Notes: generated from the sequence alone by a model not told the origin. Counted from the first letter of the stretch, positions 1-8,725 are shown. The stretch: 64,000 bases of DNA from Flavobacterium sp. KMS (GCF_000813005.1 NZ_JSYP01000003.1:124001-188000), one strand, 5' to 3'. Translations and numbers: made by a program.

Positions 1-82
1 CATTAATTCGTTAAAATCTAAAACACCTTATAAAAAATAGATTAACGAACTCATAACTGTTAAAAACGAATAGTATCTACAT

Positions 83-1216
83 ATGAAAAAAAATGCTGAT
101 GTAGTGATTATTGGTGGCGGACTAGCAGGACTTACTTGCGGGATTCATTTATCTAAAATGAAACTACAAGTGATTTTAATTGAAAAAAACGAATTCCCAA
201 AACATAAAGTTTGTGGCGAATACGTTTCTAATGAAATCAAGCCCTATTTGGATTGGCTTGATTTGAAAATTCAAGATTTAAACCCTACAACAATTACAGA
301 GCTAGAATTCTCTGCACCCAACGGCAAATTAATTCATTGTACTTTACCATTAGGAGGATTCGGGATTAGTCGGTATACATTAGATTATCATTTATACCAA
401 AAAGCAATCGAAAATGGATGCGAAATAATTCATGATACTGTCGAAGATATTGATTTTAAAAATGATGTATTCACAGTTTTAACTTCAGATGCTAAAATGT
501 TTATTGCTAAAATTGCAATAGGCGCTTTTGGCAAACGTTCTAATTTTGATCAAAAACTACAACGCAATTTTATTCTGAAAAAAGCACCTTGGCTCGCTGT
601 AAAAGGGCATTATAAAGGAGATTTTCCTAGTGATCTTGTAGGTTTGTACAATTTTGAAGGAGGTTATTGTGGTGTTTCAAAAGTTGAAAATGACATCATA
701 AACATGTGTTATTTAGTGAATTTTGAAACTTTTAAAAAATTCAAAAATATCGATGACTTCCAAACTAATATTATCTATAAAAACGCACATTTAAAGCAGA
801 TTTTTACAAATAGCACCCCATTGTTTGAAAAACCATTAACGATAAGTCAGATTTCATTTGAAGAGAAAACGGCAATAGAAAATCACATATTAATGGTTGG
901 TGATAGCGCAGGACTGATTCAGCCATTATGCGGAAACGGGATGGCAATGGCAATTCATAGCGGCAAAATAGCATCTGAATTAATTACAGATTTTTTTACT
1001 AATACAATTAAATCAAGAAAAGAACTTGAAGAAAAATATACCAAATCATGGAATTACAATTTTAAGAAGAGATTGAAAACTGGACGCTTTCTAGCTTCTC
1101 TTTTGCAAAATAAAACCAAATCTACATTTGTTATGTGGTTATTAATTCAATTTCCTTTTTTGTTACCTCAAATCATAAAAAGAACACATGGCAAACCTAT
1201 AACTCTAAATTATTAA
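83..1216 (+). CDS. FAD-dependent oxidoreductase of the geranylgeranyl-reductase/hydroxylase type
   Basis: A 377-residue flavoprotein that probably hydroxylates or reduces an intermediate of the pathway encoded by this operon. The N-terminus has the dinucleotide-binding motif VVIIGGGLAGLTCG (about residues 7-20) followed by an acidic strand end (LIEKNEFP). A second FAD motif, MVGDSAGLIQPLCGNGMAMA, lies near residue 272. Both are typical of group A flavin monooxygenases and geranylgeranyl reductases. It is the first gene of a tight operon; its stop codon overlaps the start of the methyltransferase (TAATG at 1214-1218). In Streptomyces griseus a flavoprotein (SrsC) works with a type III polyketide synthase (SrsA) and a methyltransferase (SrsB), so a role as quinone-forming hydroxylase is a reasonable inference. 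A reductase role cannot be excluded. Confidence 0.85.
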   Translation: MKKNADVVIIGGGLAGLTCGIHLSKMKLQVILIEKNEFPKHKVCGEYVSNEIKPYLDWLDLKIQDLNPTTITELEFSAPNGKLIHCTLPLGGFGISRYTLDYHLYQKAIENGCEIIHDTVEDIDFKNDVFTVLTSDAKMFIAKIAIGAFGKRSNFDQKLQRNFILKKAPWLAVKGHYKGDFPSDLVGLYNFEGGYCGVSKVENDIINMCYLVNFETFKKFKNIDDFQTNIIYKNAHLKQIFTNSTPLFEKPLTISQISFEEKTAIENHILMVGDSAGLIQPLCGNGMAMAIHSGKIASELITDFFTNTIKSRKELEEKYTKSWNYNFKKRLKTGRFLASLLQNKTKSTFVMWLLIQFPFLLPQIIKRTHGKPITLNY

Positions 1217-1929
1217 TGGCAATAAAAACCAAATACAGAACCGATGATCCTGAAATTATGGATGATTTCAATTTAGAAGGTGAAATTTTGCAAAATGCTT
1301 TGGATAAAATCGCCAGAATAAACCAACTGCTAGGAGGGAACCAATTAACTTTACAAGGAGTCGAAAAATTATTAAAAGGCATTGATAAAAATCAAACTAT
1401 AACTATTATAGATATAGGATGCGGAAATGGTGATATGTTAAGAAAATTAGCCGATTATGCATTAAAACACGATTGGGATTTTCAGTTAAGAGGTATTGAT
1501 GCTAATGCATTTACAATAAGCTATGCTCGAAAATTATCCAAACATTACCCCAATATCAGCTACCGCTGTGAAGATGTATTTAGTGAAGCTTTTAATCAAT
1601 TAAAATATGATATTGCCTTATGTACATTAACCTTACATCATTTTAAAACGGATGAAATTATTAATCTGGCAGCTATTTTTAATGTTAATGCAAAGTATGG
1701 CGTTGTTATTAATGATTTGCAAAGAAGTATAATTTCATATCGTTTATTTCAAGCATTATGCTTTATTACCCGATTAAACGGAATGCCTAAGAAAGATGGT
1801 TTAATATCTATTTTAAGAGGATTTAAAAAAAGTGAATTGGTTGATTTTTCAAAACAATTAAACTTAAAAAAATATACCATTCAGTGGAAATGGGCTTTCC
1901 GATACCAATGGATAATTTCAAAAATATGA
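1216..1929 (+). CDS. Class I SAM-dependent methyltransferase
   Basis: A 237-residue methyltransferase, likely the tailoring O- or C-methyltransferase of the type III polyketide product. The SAM-binding motif I is IIDIGCGNGD (residues 64-73), followed by an acidic post-I residue (RGIDAN) and a motif with LTLHHF characteristic of class I enzymes. The frame stays open upstream to 1135, but that region lies inside the flavoprotein gene. The ATG at 1216 overlaps the upstream stop by one base, which fits translational coupling, so I chose it. The gene ends in an ATGA overlap with the type III synthase. The substrate is unknown. Confidence 0.85.
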   Translation: MAIKTKYRTDDPEIMDDFNLEGEILQNALDKIARINQLLGGNQLTLQGVEKLLKGIDKNQTITIIDIGCGNGDMLRKLADYALKHDWDFQLRGIDANAFTISYARKLSKHYPNISYRCEDVFSEAFNQLKYDIALCTLTLHHFKTDEIINLAAIFNVNAKYGVVINDLQRSIISYRLFQALCFITRLNGMPKKDGLISILRGFKKSELVDFSKQLNLKKYTIQWKWAFRYQWIISKI

Positions 1930-2978
1930 GTGTAAAAATAACCACAGTTGTTAAGCAATTACCAAAATATTCCAGGACAACAGAAGAAATTATTCCTTTT
2001 TTAGATTCATGGCTTATTGGTCAGGATGATCGTTTTATTCGAAAAGTCAAGAAAATTTTTGAAGGAGCAGCTGTAGATAAACGATATTCTATTATGGATC
2101 CAATCGAAGTTTTTACCAATACTTCCTTTGAAGACCGAAACGATATCTATGTTCGTGAAGTTATCGATTTAGGAGAGAAAGTATTAAACAAAGCGCTACA
2201 TAAAGCAAATTGGAAACCAGAAAGTCTTGATTATATCATTACTGTAAGTTGCACCGGAATAATGATTCCGTCCTTAGATGCCTATCTAATAAACAAGCTC
2301 AAACTACGCCAAGATATCGTGCGTCTTCCAGTTACCGAAATGGGCTGTGCGGCAGGAATTTCAGGAATTATTTATGCTAAAAACTTTTTAAAAGCCAATC
2401 CAGGAAAACGAGCTGCGGTAATTGCGGTGGAAAGTCCTACGGCAACATTTCAGTTAGATGATTTTTCGATGGCAAATATTGTCTCAGCAGCAATTTTTGG
2501 AGACGGAGCGGCTTGTACTTTGCTATCATCCCATAAAGACGATAACGGACCGGAGATTCTGGATGAAGAAATGTATCATTTTTATGATAACATACACATG
2601 ATGGGTTTTAAACTTGTAAACACAGGATTGCAAATGGTGCTAGATATTGAAGTTCCAGAAACTATAGCTTCTCATTTTCCAAATATTATTCATCCTTTTT
2701 TAGCCAAGAACAATTTAAAAATAGAAAATATCGACCATTTGATATTTCATCCGGGAGGGAAAAAAATCATACAAACCGTAGAGGAATTATTCTCGGATCT
2801 AGGTAAAAACATTGACGATACAAAAGAAGTGTTGCGATTGTACGGAAATATGTCTAGCGCAACTGTTTTGTACGTTTTAGAACAAGTTATAGATAATCAA
2901 CCTAAAAAAGGAACTAAAGGTTTAATGTTAAGCTTTGGTCCTGGGTTCTCAGCACAACGCGTTTTGTTGCAATTTTAA
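1926..2978 (+). CDS. Type III polyketide synthase (chalcone/stilbene synthase family)
   Basis: A 350-residue homodimeric ketosynthase expected to extend a starter acyl unit with malonyl-CoA and cyclise the chain to a resorcinol, phloroglucinol or pyrone. The family's catalytic triad is complete: Cys141 in EMGCAAGISG, His275 in LIFHPGGKK and Asn308 in LYGNMSSA. The length is usual for bacterial members (about 350-390). The ATG at 1926 overlaps the methyltransferase stop (ATGA), which makes it a better start than the in-frame ATG at 1884. The following dehydratase, ketosynthase and carrier protein genes suggest that the starter is a chain made by dedicated enzymes rather than one drawn from general fatty acid metabolism. 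That point is inference; the fold and the triad are clear. Confidence 0.93.
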   Translation: MSVKITTVVKQLPKYSRTTEEIIPFLDSWLIGQDDRFIRKVKKIFEGAAVDKRYSIMDPIEVFTNTSFEDRNDIYVREVIDLGEKVLNKALHKANWKPESLDYIITVSCTGIMIPSLDAYLINKLKLRQDIVRLPVTEMGCAAGISGIIYAKNFLKANPGKRAAVIAVESPTATFQLDDFSMANIVSAAIFGDGAACTLLSSHKDDNGPEILDEEMYHFYDNIHMMGFKLVNTGLQMVLDIEVPETIASHFPNIIHPFLAKNNLKIENIDHLIFHPGGKKIIQTVEELFSDLGKNIDDTKEVLRLYGNMSSATVLYVLEQVIDNQPKKGTKGLMLSFGPGFSAQRVLLQF

Positions 2979-2990
2979 ATTAAAGCAGAA

Positions 2991-3419
2991 ATGACAAATC
3001 AGGATATAATAGCTAAGTTGCCCTATACCAAACCCTTTTTGTTTGTAGATGAACTTATTTCTATATCCGAAAATGGAGTAGAGGGGAATTATTATTTTGA
3101 TGAAAATTTAGATTTTTATAAAGGACATTTTATCTCAAATCCAGTTACGCCAGGTGTAATCTTAACGGAAGTTATGGCGCAAATTGGGCTTGTGTGTTTA
3201 GGGATATTTTTATTAAACAAAGAGTTTACAGGAACTACCTCAATTGCTTTAACATCAGTTGATATTGATTTTTTAAAACCTGTTTATCCAAAAGAAAAAG
3301 TTACTGTTATTTCAGAAAAAATATATTTCAGATTTGGAAAATTAAAATGCAAAGTAAGCATGAAAAATGAACAAGGAACAGAAGTTTGTTCCGGGACGAT
3401 TGCAGGAATGATTGTTTAG
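2991..3419 (+). CDS. FabZ-like 3-hydroxyacyl-ACP dehydratase (hotdog fold)
   Basis: A 142-residue hotdog-fold protein likely to dehydrate 3-hydroxyacyl chains on the operon's carrier protein. The motif GHFISNPVTPGVILTEVMAQ (residues 45-64) matches the FabZ active site, with catalytic His46 and Glu60 at the usual 14-residue spacing. It starts 12 nt after the type III synthase stop. It lies beside a FabF-like ketosynthase and an ACP, so it probably serves a pathway-specific chain and not housekeeping lipid synthesis. No ketoreductase or enoyl reductase is in this operon; these would have to come from primary metabolism. Confidence 0.88.
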   Translation: MTNQDIIAKLPYTKPFLFVDELISISENGVEGNYYFDENLDFYKGHFISNPVTPGVILTEVMAQIGLVCLGIFLLNKEFTGTTSIALTSVDIDFLKPVYPKEKVTVISEKIYFRFGKLKCKVSMKNEQGTEVCSGTIAGMIV

Positions 3420-3696
3420 TGTTTCGCCTCAAAGATAGAACGCGGATTATACGGATTCGCTAAAGCGAAAACACTGAAAACAACGGATTTTTAAATCTGT
3501 GTAATGATTTTAATCTCTGGCTAATGAAAATTAATTAGAGGGAATTTGTGCTATTTGTGGCAAAACTGATTCAGCGCGTGGAGATCCTTCCTTCGTCAGG
3601 AAGACAAGATTGAGGAAGAATCCGTGTAATCATTTTAATCTGTGGCAAAAAAGTTTAGCAATAGTTATAGAAATTACAAACTTAAAAGTAAGTAAA
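3420..3696. repeat. Intergenic dispersed palindromic repeat inside the polyketide operon
   Basis: This gene-free stretch of 277 bases separates the dehydratase from the ketosynthase. From 3438 it carries a copy of the repeat whose core is GAACGCGGATTA followed by CGGATTCGCTAAAGCGAAAACAC; other copies lie at 10545-10600 and, inverted, at about 10901-10985. Related pieces ending in TTTTAATCTGTGGC follow at 3495-3522 and 3621-3646. A short CCTTCGTCAGGAAG palindrome sits near 3588. I see no terminator with a T-run here, so transcription may pass through. Confidence 0.6.
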
Positions 3697-4980
3697 ATGC
3701 AAAATAGAGTTGTCATTACAGGTCTTGGAGTTGTTGCCCCAAATGGGGTAGGACTTGATGCCTTTACAAATGCATTAAAAAAAGGTTTATCAGGAATTAA
3801 ACATGATTCAGAATTAGAACGATTACAATTTTCTTGTCAGATTTCAGGAAAACCGGAATTATCTCCTGAATTAATTGCGGAGTATTTTACCGAACTTGAA
3901 TTACGAAATTTTAATGCCTCAGGGATCTTATATGGTGTAATTGCTGGATTAGACGCTTGGAAAGATGCAGGATTATCAATTGAAGAAAATGAAGAACCCG
4001 ATTGGGATAGCGGAACAATATTTGGTTCGGGAACATCAGGAATAGAAAAATTTAGAGAAAGCATCTATAAAATTGATGATTTCCAAACCAGACGATTAGG
4101 AAGCACTGTTGTAGCGCAAACAATGAATAGTGGTGTAAGTGCTTATTTAGGAGGGAAACTAGGACTTGGAAATCAAGTTACAACCAATTCATCGGCATGC
4201 ACAACAGGTACAGAAAGTGTTTTAATGGCGTATGAACGTATAAAGCTAGGTCATGCAAAACGTATTCTGGCCGGAAGTACTAGCGATTCTGGACCTTATA
4301 TTTGGGGAGGATTTGATGCTATGAAGGTATGTACGTTTAAACACAATGATTCTCCCGAAAGTGGCTCAAGACCAATGAGTGCAAGTGCTTCGGGTTTTGT
4401 TCCTGGAAGTGGGGCGGGAGTTTTGGTACTAGAAGATCTGGAAACTGCTTTAAGTAGGGGAGCCCGAATTTATGCAGAAGTTCTGGGCGGAAATGTAAAT
4501 TCTGGCGGACAACGTGGTAGCGGGAGTATGACTGCGCCAAACTCAGTTGCTGTACAAAAATGCATTAGTAGCGCATTAGAAAACGCTAAAATTTCGACTT
4601 CGGAAATTGATTTAATCAACGGACATTTAACGGCAACTTCTAAAGATGCTTTAGAAATTGAGAATTGGAGTATTGCATTAAACCGAAGGGGAAAAGATTT
4701 TCCGTATGTAAATGCATTAAAATCAATTATCGGGCATTGTTTGTCAGCGGCAGGAAGTATCGAACTTGTAGCAGCGGTTTTGCAACTACATCAAGGTTTT
4801 ATTTCTCCAAATACTAATTGCGAGGATCTAAATTCTGAAATCATATCTATTATTGATAAGTCAAGAATCCCAACTCAATTAATTAATTCAGATCTAAATA
4901 TTATTGCTAAGGCAAGTTTTGGTTTTGGAGATGTTAATGGCTGTGTGATTTTGAAAAAATATAACCAACTTTCAATTTAA
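3697..4980 (+). CDS. FabF-like beta-ketoacyl-ACP synthase
   Basis: A 427-residue condensing enzyme of the KAS II family that would elongate an acyl chain on the operon's ACP. The Cys-His-His triad is intact: Cys168 in NSSACTTGTES, His310 in INGHLTATSKDALE and His347 in KSIIGHCLSAAG, with the accompanying Lys342. In typical FabF the first histidine motif reads NAHGTST; here it is NGHLTAT, so this is a divergent specialised member. The start at 3697 puts the usual RVVITGLGVVAPNG opening at residue 4. The frame is open back to 3610, but that stretch lies in the intergenic repeat. The gene is followed 15 nt later by the ACP. Confidence 0.9.
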   Translation: MQNRVVITGLGVVAPNGVGLDAFTNALKKGLSGIKHDSELERLQFSCQISGKPELSPELIAEYFTELELRNFNASGILYGVIAGLDAWKDAGLSIEENEEPDWDSGTIFGSGTSGIEKFRESIYKIDDFQTRRLGSTVVAQTMNSGVSAYLGGKLGLGNQVTTNSSACTTGTESVLMAYERIKLGHAKRILAGSTSDSGPYIWGGFDAMKVCTFKHNDSPESGSRPMSASASGFVPGSGAGVLVLEDLETALSRGARIYAEVLGGNVNSGGQRGSGSMTAPNSVAVQKCISSALENAKISTSEIDLINGHLTATSKDALEIENWSIALNRRGKDFPYVNALKSIIGHCLSAAGSIELVAAVLQLHQGFISPNTNCEDLNSEIISIIDKSRIPTQLINSDLNIIAKASFGFGDVNGCVILKKYNQLSI

Positions 4981-4995
4981 AACTAATAATTAAAT

Positions 4996-5250
4996 ATGAA
5001 CAACGACCAATTACTTACCGAATTAAAGAAGATTGTGAAGCCTTATACTAAAAATGATGAAGCTTTTGAAAACTTTACTGAAGAAACAAATTTCATAACC
5101 GATTTAAATATTAACTCTGCCAATTTGGTCGATATTGTATTAGATGTCGAAGAAGTGTTTGATATTATAATCGATAATGAATCGATGGAGAAAATGGTTA
5201 ATGCTAAAGCTGCTTTAAATATTATCCAATCCAAACTCGATGAAAAATGA
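4996..5250 (+). CDS. Acyl carrier protein
   Basis: An 84-residue acidic, helical carrier protein. The segment DLNINSANLVDIVLDVEEVF (residues 36-55) matches the phosphopantetheine attachment region, with Ser41 as the expected attachment site, although the usual DSL triplet is changed to NSA. The carrier probably holds the chain built by the adjacent ketosynthase and dehydratase. Its last four bases overlap the next gene, a phosphopantetheinyl transferase, which would activate it. Confidence 0.88.
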   Translation: MNNDQLLTELKKIVKPYTKNDEAFENFTEETNFITDLNINSANLVDIVLDVEEVFDIIIDNESMEKMVNAKAALNIIQSKLDEK

Positions 5251-5735
5251 TTGGTAATGACATTGTTGATTTAGAAACTGCTCGGCAAGAAAGTAACTGG
5301 AAACGAAAAGGATTTTTGGATAAAATCTTCACTCCAGAAGAGCAATTTCTTATTCTGAATTCCGAAAAACCCGAAATTATGGTTTGGAATTTATGGAGCC
5401 GAAAAGAAGCTGCTTATAAAATATACAATCGCGAAGCGAAAATAAGCGGCTATTTTCCAACCAAACTAGTTTGCTTTTACGAAAGTGCAAATTCTGGCAC
5501 CGTAACCATAAATAATACATTGTATTATACAAAAACAACAATTACAGAAGATTATATTGATACTATAGCAGTTTCTAGAAAGAATAATTTAAATAGAATC
5601 TCTGTTTTAGATACTGAAACTAAAATCCATAAAGATCTTGGGATTCCGTACATAATTGATTCTGTTACAAAATCTATAATACCAGTTTCGGTAAGTCATC
5701 ACGGACGTTTTATTAAGTCTGTGAGGATTAAGTAA
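5247..5735 (+). CDS. 4'-phosphopantetheinyl transferase
   Basis: A 162-residue enzyme that transfers the phosphopantetheine arm of CoA to the serine of carrier proteins. It has the conserved start MIGNDIVDLE (Asp5 in the metal-binding position) and the hallmark WSRKEAAYK at residues 50-58, with Glu54 and Lys58. The ATG overlaps the ACP stop codon (ATGA), so the two are translationally coupled, which makes the neighbouring ACP its obvious partner. It closes the operon. The spacing between the two motifs is short, as in the small AcpS-like branch. Confidence 0.88.
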   Translation: MIGNDIVDLETARQESNWKRKGFLDKIFTPEEQFLILNSEKPEIMVWNLWSRKEAAYKIYNREAKISGYFPTKLVCFYESANSGTVTINNTLYYTKTTITEDYIDTIAVSRKNNLNRISVLDTETKIHKDLGIPYIIDSVTKSIIPVSVSHHGRFIKSVRIK

Positions 5736-5768
5736 AAAAAAAAGAAATGCATTATAAAATAAAGTTTT

Positions 5769-5830
5769 GAACCATTAAGAGGTTAAGAAAAATTAAGTCA
5801 AGTCTAAGTGAAGTTTAATCCCTTAATGGC
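5769..5830. repeat. Dispersed imperfect palindrome, AACCATTAAG family
   Basis: An imperfect inverted repeat that opens with GAACCATTAAGAGGTTAAG and closes with TTTAATCCCTTAATGG. Similar elements occur at 13777-13823 and 13875-13920. It lies between the convergent ends of the phosphopantetheinyl transferase gene and the exonuclease-like gene and could form a hairpin in either transcript. There is no clear T-run after it. Confidence 0.55.
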
Positions 5831-5919
5831 AAAAAAAAACAAAAAATTCCACAAATTCACACTAATGGGTTTCGTGAAAATTTATGGAATTCGTTTTAGT
5901 ATTTAAAGCTTTATAAATA

Positions 5920-6516
5920 TTATTTTATCCCTAATCTTGATTTAAGTTTTAAGAATAATAAAGCAATTTTATAAGCATCTTCAGAAGATGAATTTCTTTC
6001 GCTTTTTGGGATTTTATAAATTTCGCATAATTCATCCAGAGAAAACTGTCTGTCGTTGATATCGTGTAGTTTACGATACATCACATCAACATCTAAAGCT
6101 TCATTCTTAAGTCTTCCGCAATCTAATTTTTCTAAGGCAGCATTAATCATTTCGACATCAAAATTAATATGATGCCCAACTAAAATACCGTTTCCAATAT
6201 ATTCTATTAATCCTCTAAGCGCATCAGGTTCAGCTAATTTTTCCATTTTACTTTCTATAATAAACTCATTTGTGAGTCCGTTATCATGAAAGAATTTATA
6301 CTGCAACAAAACTGCTTCAAAGCTATCCTGAATAACAATACTATTATTTACTACTGCAAATGAACCAATAGATAAGATTACATCTTTTGATGGGTTTAAG
6401 CCAGATGTTTCGGTAGATAAAACAACAAAACGCTCTGATTTAGTTTCAAATTTAGCAAGGTATTCTTTCCAGAAATCAGGATATTCTTTGTTGATATTTT
6501 TCAGCCAGTCTAACAT
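5920..6516 (-). CDS. DnaQ-fold (DEDDh) 3'-5' exonuclease-like protein, two catalytic residues substituted
   Basis: A 198-residue protein with the RNase H-like exonuclease fold. The Exo I motif reads VVLSTETSGL (residues 31-40): the first metal-binding Asp of the usual DxE is Ser34, while Glu36 is kept. Exo II is kept (GHHINFD, Asp120). Exo III has Asp180 in SSSEDAYKIA, but the catalytic His five residues earlier is Asn175. Loss of both the first Asp and the general-base His suggests a weak or non-nucleolytic protein. It lies one base downstream of the DUF294 protein gene, in a pairing seen in other bacteria. Its role is unknown; nucleotide or nucleic acid binding is the cautious reading. Confidence 0.8.
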   Translation of the reverse strand: MLDWLKNINKEYPDFWKEYLAKFETKSERFVVLSTETSGLNPSKDVILSIGSFAVVNNSIVIQDSFEAVLLQYKFFHDNGLTNEFIIESKMEKLAEPDALRGLIEYIGNGILVGHHINFDVEMINAALEKLDCGRLKNEALDVDVMYRKLHDINDRQFSLDELCEIYKIPKSERNSSSEDAYKIALLFLKLKSRLGIK

Positions 6517-6517
6517 A

Positions 6518-8434
6518 TTATGAAAATTGGGTCAGTTGAAATTTACTCTTAATAAGCTCTTCAAGTTCTTTCATTGGAGCTAATGCATTTTTTAATTTTT
6601 CTTTATCGCTTTTAGATAATTCTCTTAGATTTATATATTGACCAGAGTCATCATTTTTAAAACCTTCGATTGTTCTAAACTTTGATAACGTTAAAAAAGC
6701 TTCAGCACAGCTAAGATAAATATCTGCGTTCTTAGAATCTGTAATTGCTAATTGCTTAAATCTTAAATAAGTATTCTTGATTCCTTTTATATTTGAACTT
6801 AATATCAATAAACGTGCTCCATCAATTAATGGCATTAATGCACGAGTTTTAATATCAAACATAAATTTATGCGGTCCATCTTCTTCAACTATAAATTTCT
6901 TAAAGAAACTTAAAGGAGAGTTTTTTCTCAAAGCATCATTTCCTAAGAAATCAAAGAATAATGTATTATTGATTGCGTTCTTGAATATCACATTTTCTAT
7001 TGCTTCTTCAATTTTTGGTTCACCAAAAACAATCTCATAATCAAAGAAAATACTACTTAAATCGTTACTATTTTCACCTGGAGTATTCATCCAGCTGTTG
7101 TATTGTTTTGTCCAGTCTGTCAATGACTTACACCAAAGCATATTACTTGCCATATGTCCGTTAGGGCAATAGTCGTATCCAATTTTTTCTAACGTTCCTG
7201 TAGTTCTTTTGGCGAGACGTAAAAAGTAATCTTTTACATCACGATACTTATCTGCAGTTACATCTTCAAAGATTAGGATGCTATCCTGATCAGTTAACAA
7301 AAGCTGTTCTTTTCTTCCTTGACTTCCAATACTCAACCACGCAAATCGAGCAGGAGGTGAGCCCATTTCTAAAATAGAAAGCTCAACTGAGCGTTTAATC
7401 AATGCTAGATTGATTTCGTTTGCAATATTACTTATATGTGAAAGCGGAATATTCTTTTGTATGTAATTCTGAATTAAATCAGACAAACGATCTCTGATTT
7501 GTTTTAAATCCTTTGGTAATTGCGAACGTTTGATTTCTTTTATCAATACACCAGGATTACTCGCTTGAGCAACAATTAAATCATGCTCGGAGATAACTCC
7601 TTTTACAGCAGATTTACTTGTTCCGTCTTTTGTAACACACAAATGGCTTACATTATGTTTTAGCATCAATAATTGAGCTTCTGCTAATGAAACATTTTCT
7701 ATTACAGTTACAACAGGCGAGGACATGATTTTATCTACAGTTTCTTCAATTGAGAATCTACCTGTAGCAATTTTAGAAGATAAATCGGCATCGGTTACAA
7801 TCCCAATTGGCTTGTGATTCTCACAAACAACAATATTATCTACCATAGCATCTGTCATACGCAAAGCTGCATCTTTTACAATATCGCTTGCAACAGCTGT
7901 TAATGGCGAATTATTATACGTTAATGATTGAATGTATTGTATTTCAGACTGTTGATCTGAATAGAATATATTATCAGAAATATGATTTCCTTTAGCGTCA
8001 GAATTGTCTTTTGTGTGACGTGTGTTTGTCGCAAAACTCTCTAACAAGAAATTTAAAACATCTGGATTGTTTGCAACAAATGGCCTAAAGACAGCGATTG
8101 GTATTGCATACACAATACTTTCTTCTCTGGCTTTTGCAGTCATCATATAGTTATTCTTGGCAAAAAATGGACGTAGCCCAAATATATCACCATCATGGCA
8201 TTTATTTAGTAAAGTTTCTTCGGCATCTGCAATTACCGATAAATTAATAACGCCAGAAGCAACTACATAAAAACTATCGTGTAAGGCATCGTTAACTTGA
8301 AATAATACTGCGTGTTTTTCTAAATTAATAACACGAATATTAGTTGCAATCTCAGATAATTCTTGAAAAGTTAAATTATCGAATGGCGGATATTCTTTCA
8401 AGAAATCTGCAATATGCTCAGCAATTGTATTCAT
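6518..8434 (-). CDS. cNMP-binding/CBS-pair/DUF294 nucleotidyltransferase-like protein
   Basis: A 638-residue cytoplasmic protein that is probably a regulator. Domain order: a cyclic-nucleotide-binding-like domain (about residues 15-130), a pair of CBS domains that usually bind adenine nucleotides (about 165-290), a GlnD-like nucleotidyltransferase domain, and a helical DUF294 C-terminal domain (to about 620). The nucleotidyltransferase signature is present as GSQGRKE (370-376) and TDQDS (381-385), so it may be catalytic. It forms a two-gene unit with the DnaQ-fold protein downstream. GlnD uridylylates PII proteins, but nothing in the window identifies the target here. Confidence 0.88.
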   Translation of the reverse strand: MNTIAEHIADFLKEYPPFDNLTFQELSEIATNIRVINLEKHAVLFQVNDALHDSFYVVASGVINLSVIADAEETLLNKCHDGDIFGLRPFFAKNNYMMTAKAREESIVYAIPIAVFRPFVANNPDVLNFLLESFATNTRHTKDNSDAKGNHISDNIFYSDQQSEIQYIQSLTYNNSPLTAVASDIVKDAALRMTDAMVDNIVVCENHKPIGIVTDADLSSKIATGRFSIEETVDKIMSSPVVTVIENVSLAEAQLLMLKHNVSHLCVTKDGTSKSAVKGVISEHDLIVAQASNPGVLIKEIKRSQLPKDLKQIRDRLSDLIQNYIQKNIPLSHISNIANEINLALIKRSVELSILEMGSPPARFAWLSIGSQGRKEQLLLTDQDSILIFEDVTADKYRDVKDYFLRLAKRTTGTLEKIGYDYCPNGHMASNMLWCKSLTDWTKQYNSWMNTPGENSNDLSSIFFDYEIVFGEPKIEEAIENVIFKNAINNTLFFDFLGNDALRKNSPLSFFKKFIVEEDGPHKFMFDIKTRALMPLIDGARLLILSSNIKGIKNTYLRFKQLAITDSKNADIYLSCAEAFLTLSKFRTIEGFKNDDSGQYINLRELSKSDKEKLKNALAPMKELEELIKSKFQLTQFS

Positions 8435-8572
8435 AAGATTGATAAATTTTTAGAAAGTATCGTTTGTAAAAATAATAAAATAAACCCTTACAATGAAAGC
8501 ATAAATAATTTTGAATCTATTTATTTTGCTGTATATTGATTAGCTAAAATAAGCAATAAAAGTATTCAATAC

Positions 8573-8580
8573 CAAACATA
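8573..8580 (-). promoter_or_regulatory. Candidate -7 box for the DUF294 gene
   Basis: On the minus strand this reads TATGTTTG, a full match to the Bacteroidota -7 consensus TAnnTTTG. It lies about 140 nt upstream of the start at 8434. I see no good -33 TTTG at the expected spacing, so confidence is limited. Confidence 0.3.
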
Positions 8581-8673
8581 GGGATTGATATGATCGTTTT
8601 CGGGTTTAAAAACATTCTATTTTACATAATATAAATTATAGTTCATTTATATACTAGTAGAATAGGCGCAAAT

Positions 8674-8704
8674 AAAAAACCATCTTATTGCTAAGATGGT
8701 TTGC
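8674..8704 (-). terminator. Intrinsic terminator after the small secreted protein gene
   Basis: The stem AACCATCTTA / TAAGATGGTT closes on a TTGC loop and is flanked by an A-run on the plus strand, which becomes a U-tract in a minus-strand transcript. It lies 22 nt beyond the stop of the gene at 8726-9139. Confidence 0.7.
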
Positions 8705-8725
8705 TTATGCTCAATACAAATGAAT

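Noticed and set aside
83..5735. Flexirubin or dialkylresorcinol cluster
   Set aside because: The hallmark DarA/DarB pair, an aromatic ammonia lyase and the large set of aryl polyene genes are absent. The presence of a true type III synthase points to a different pathway.
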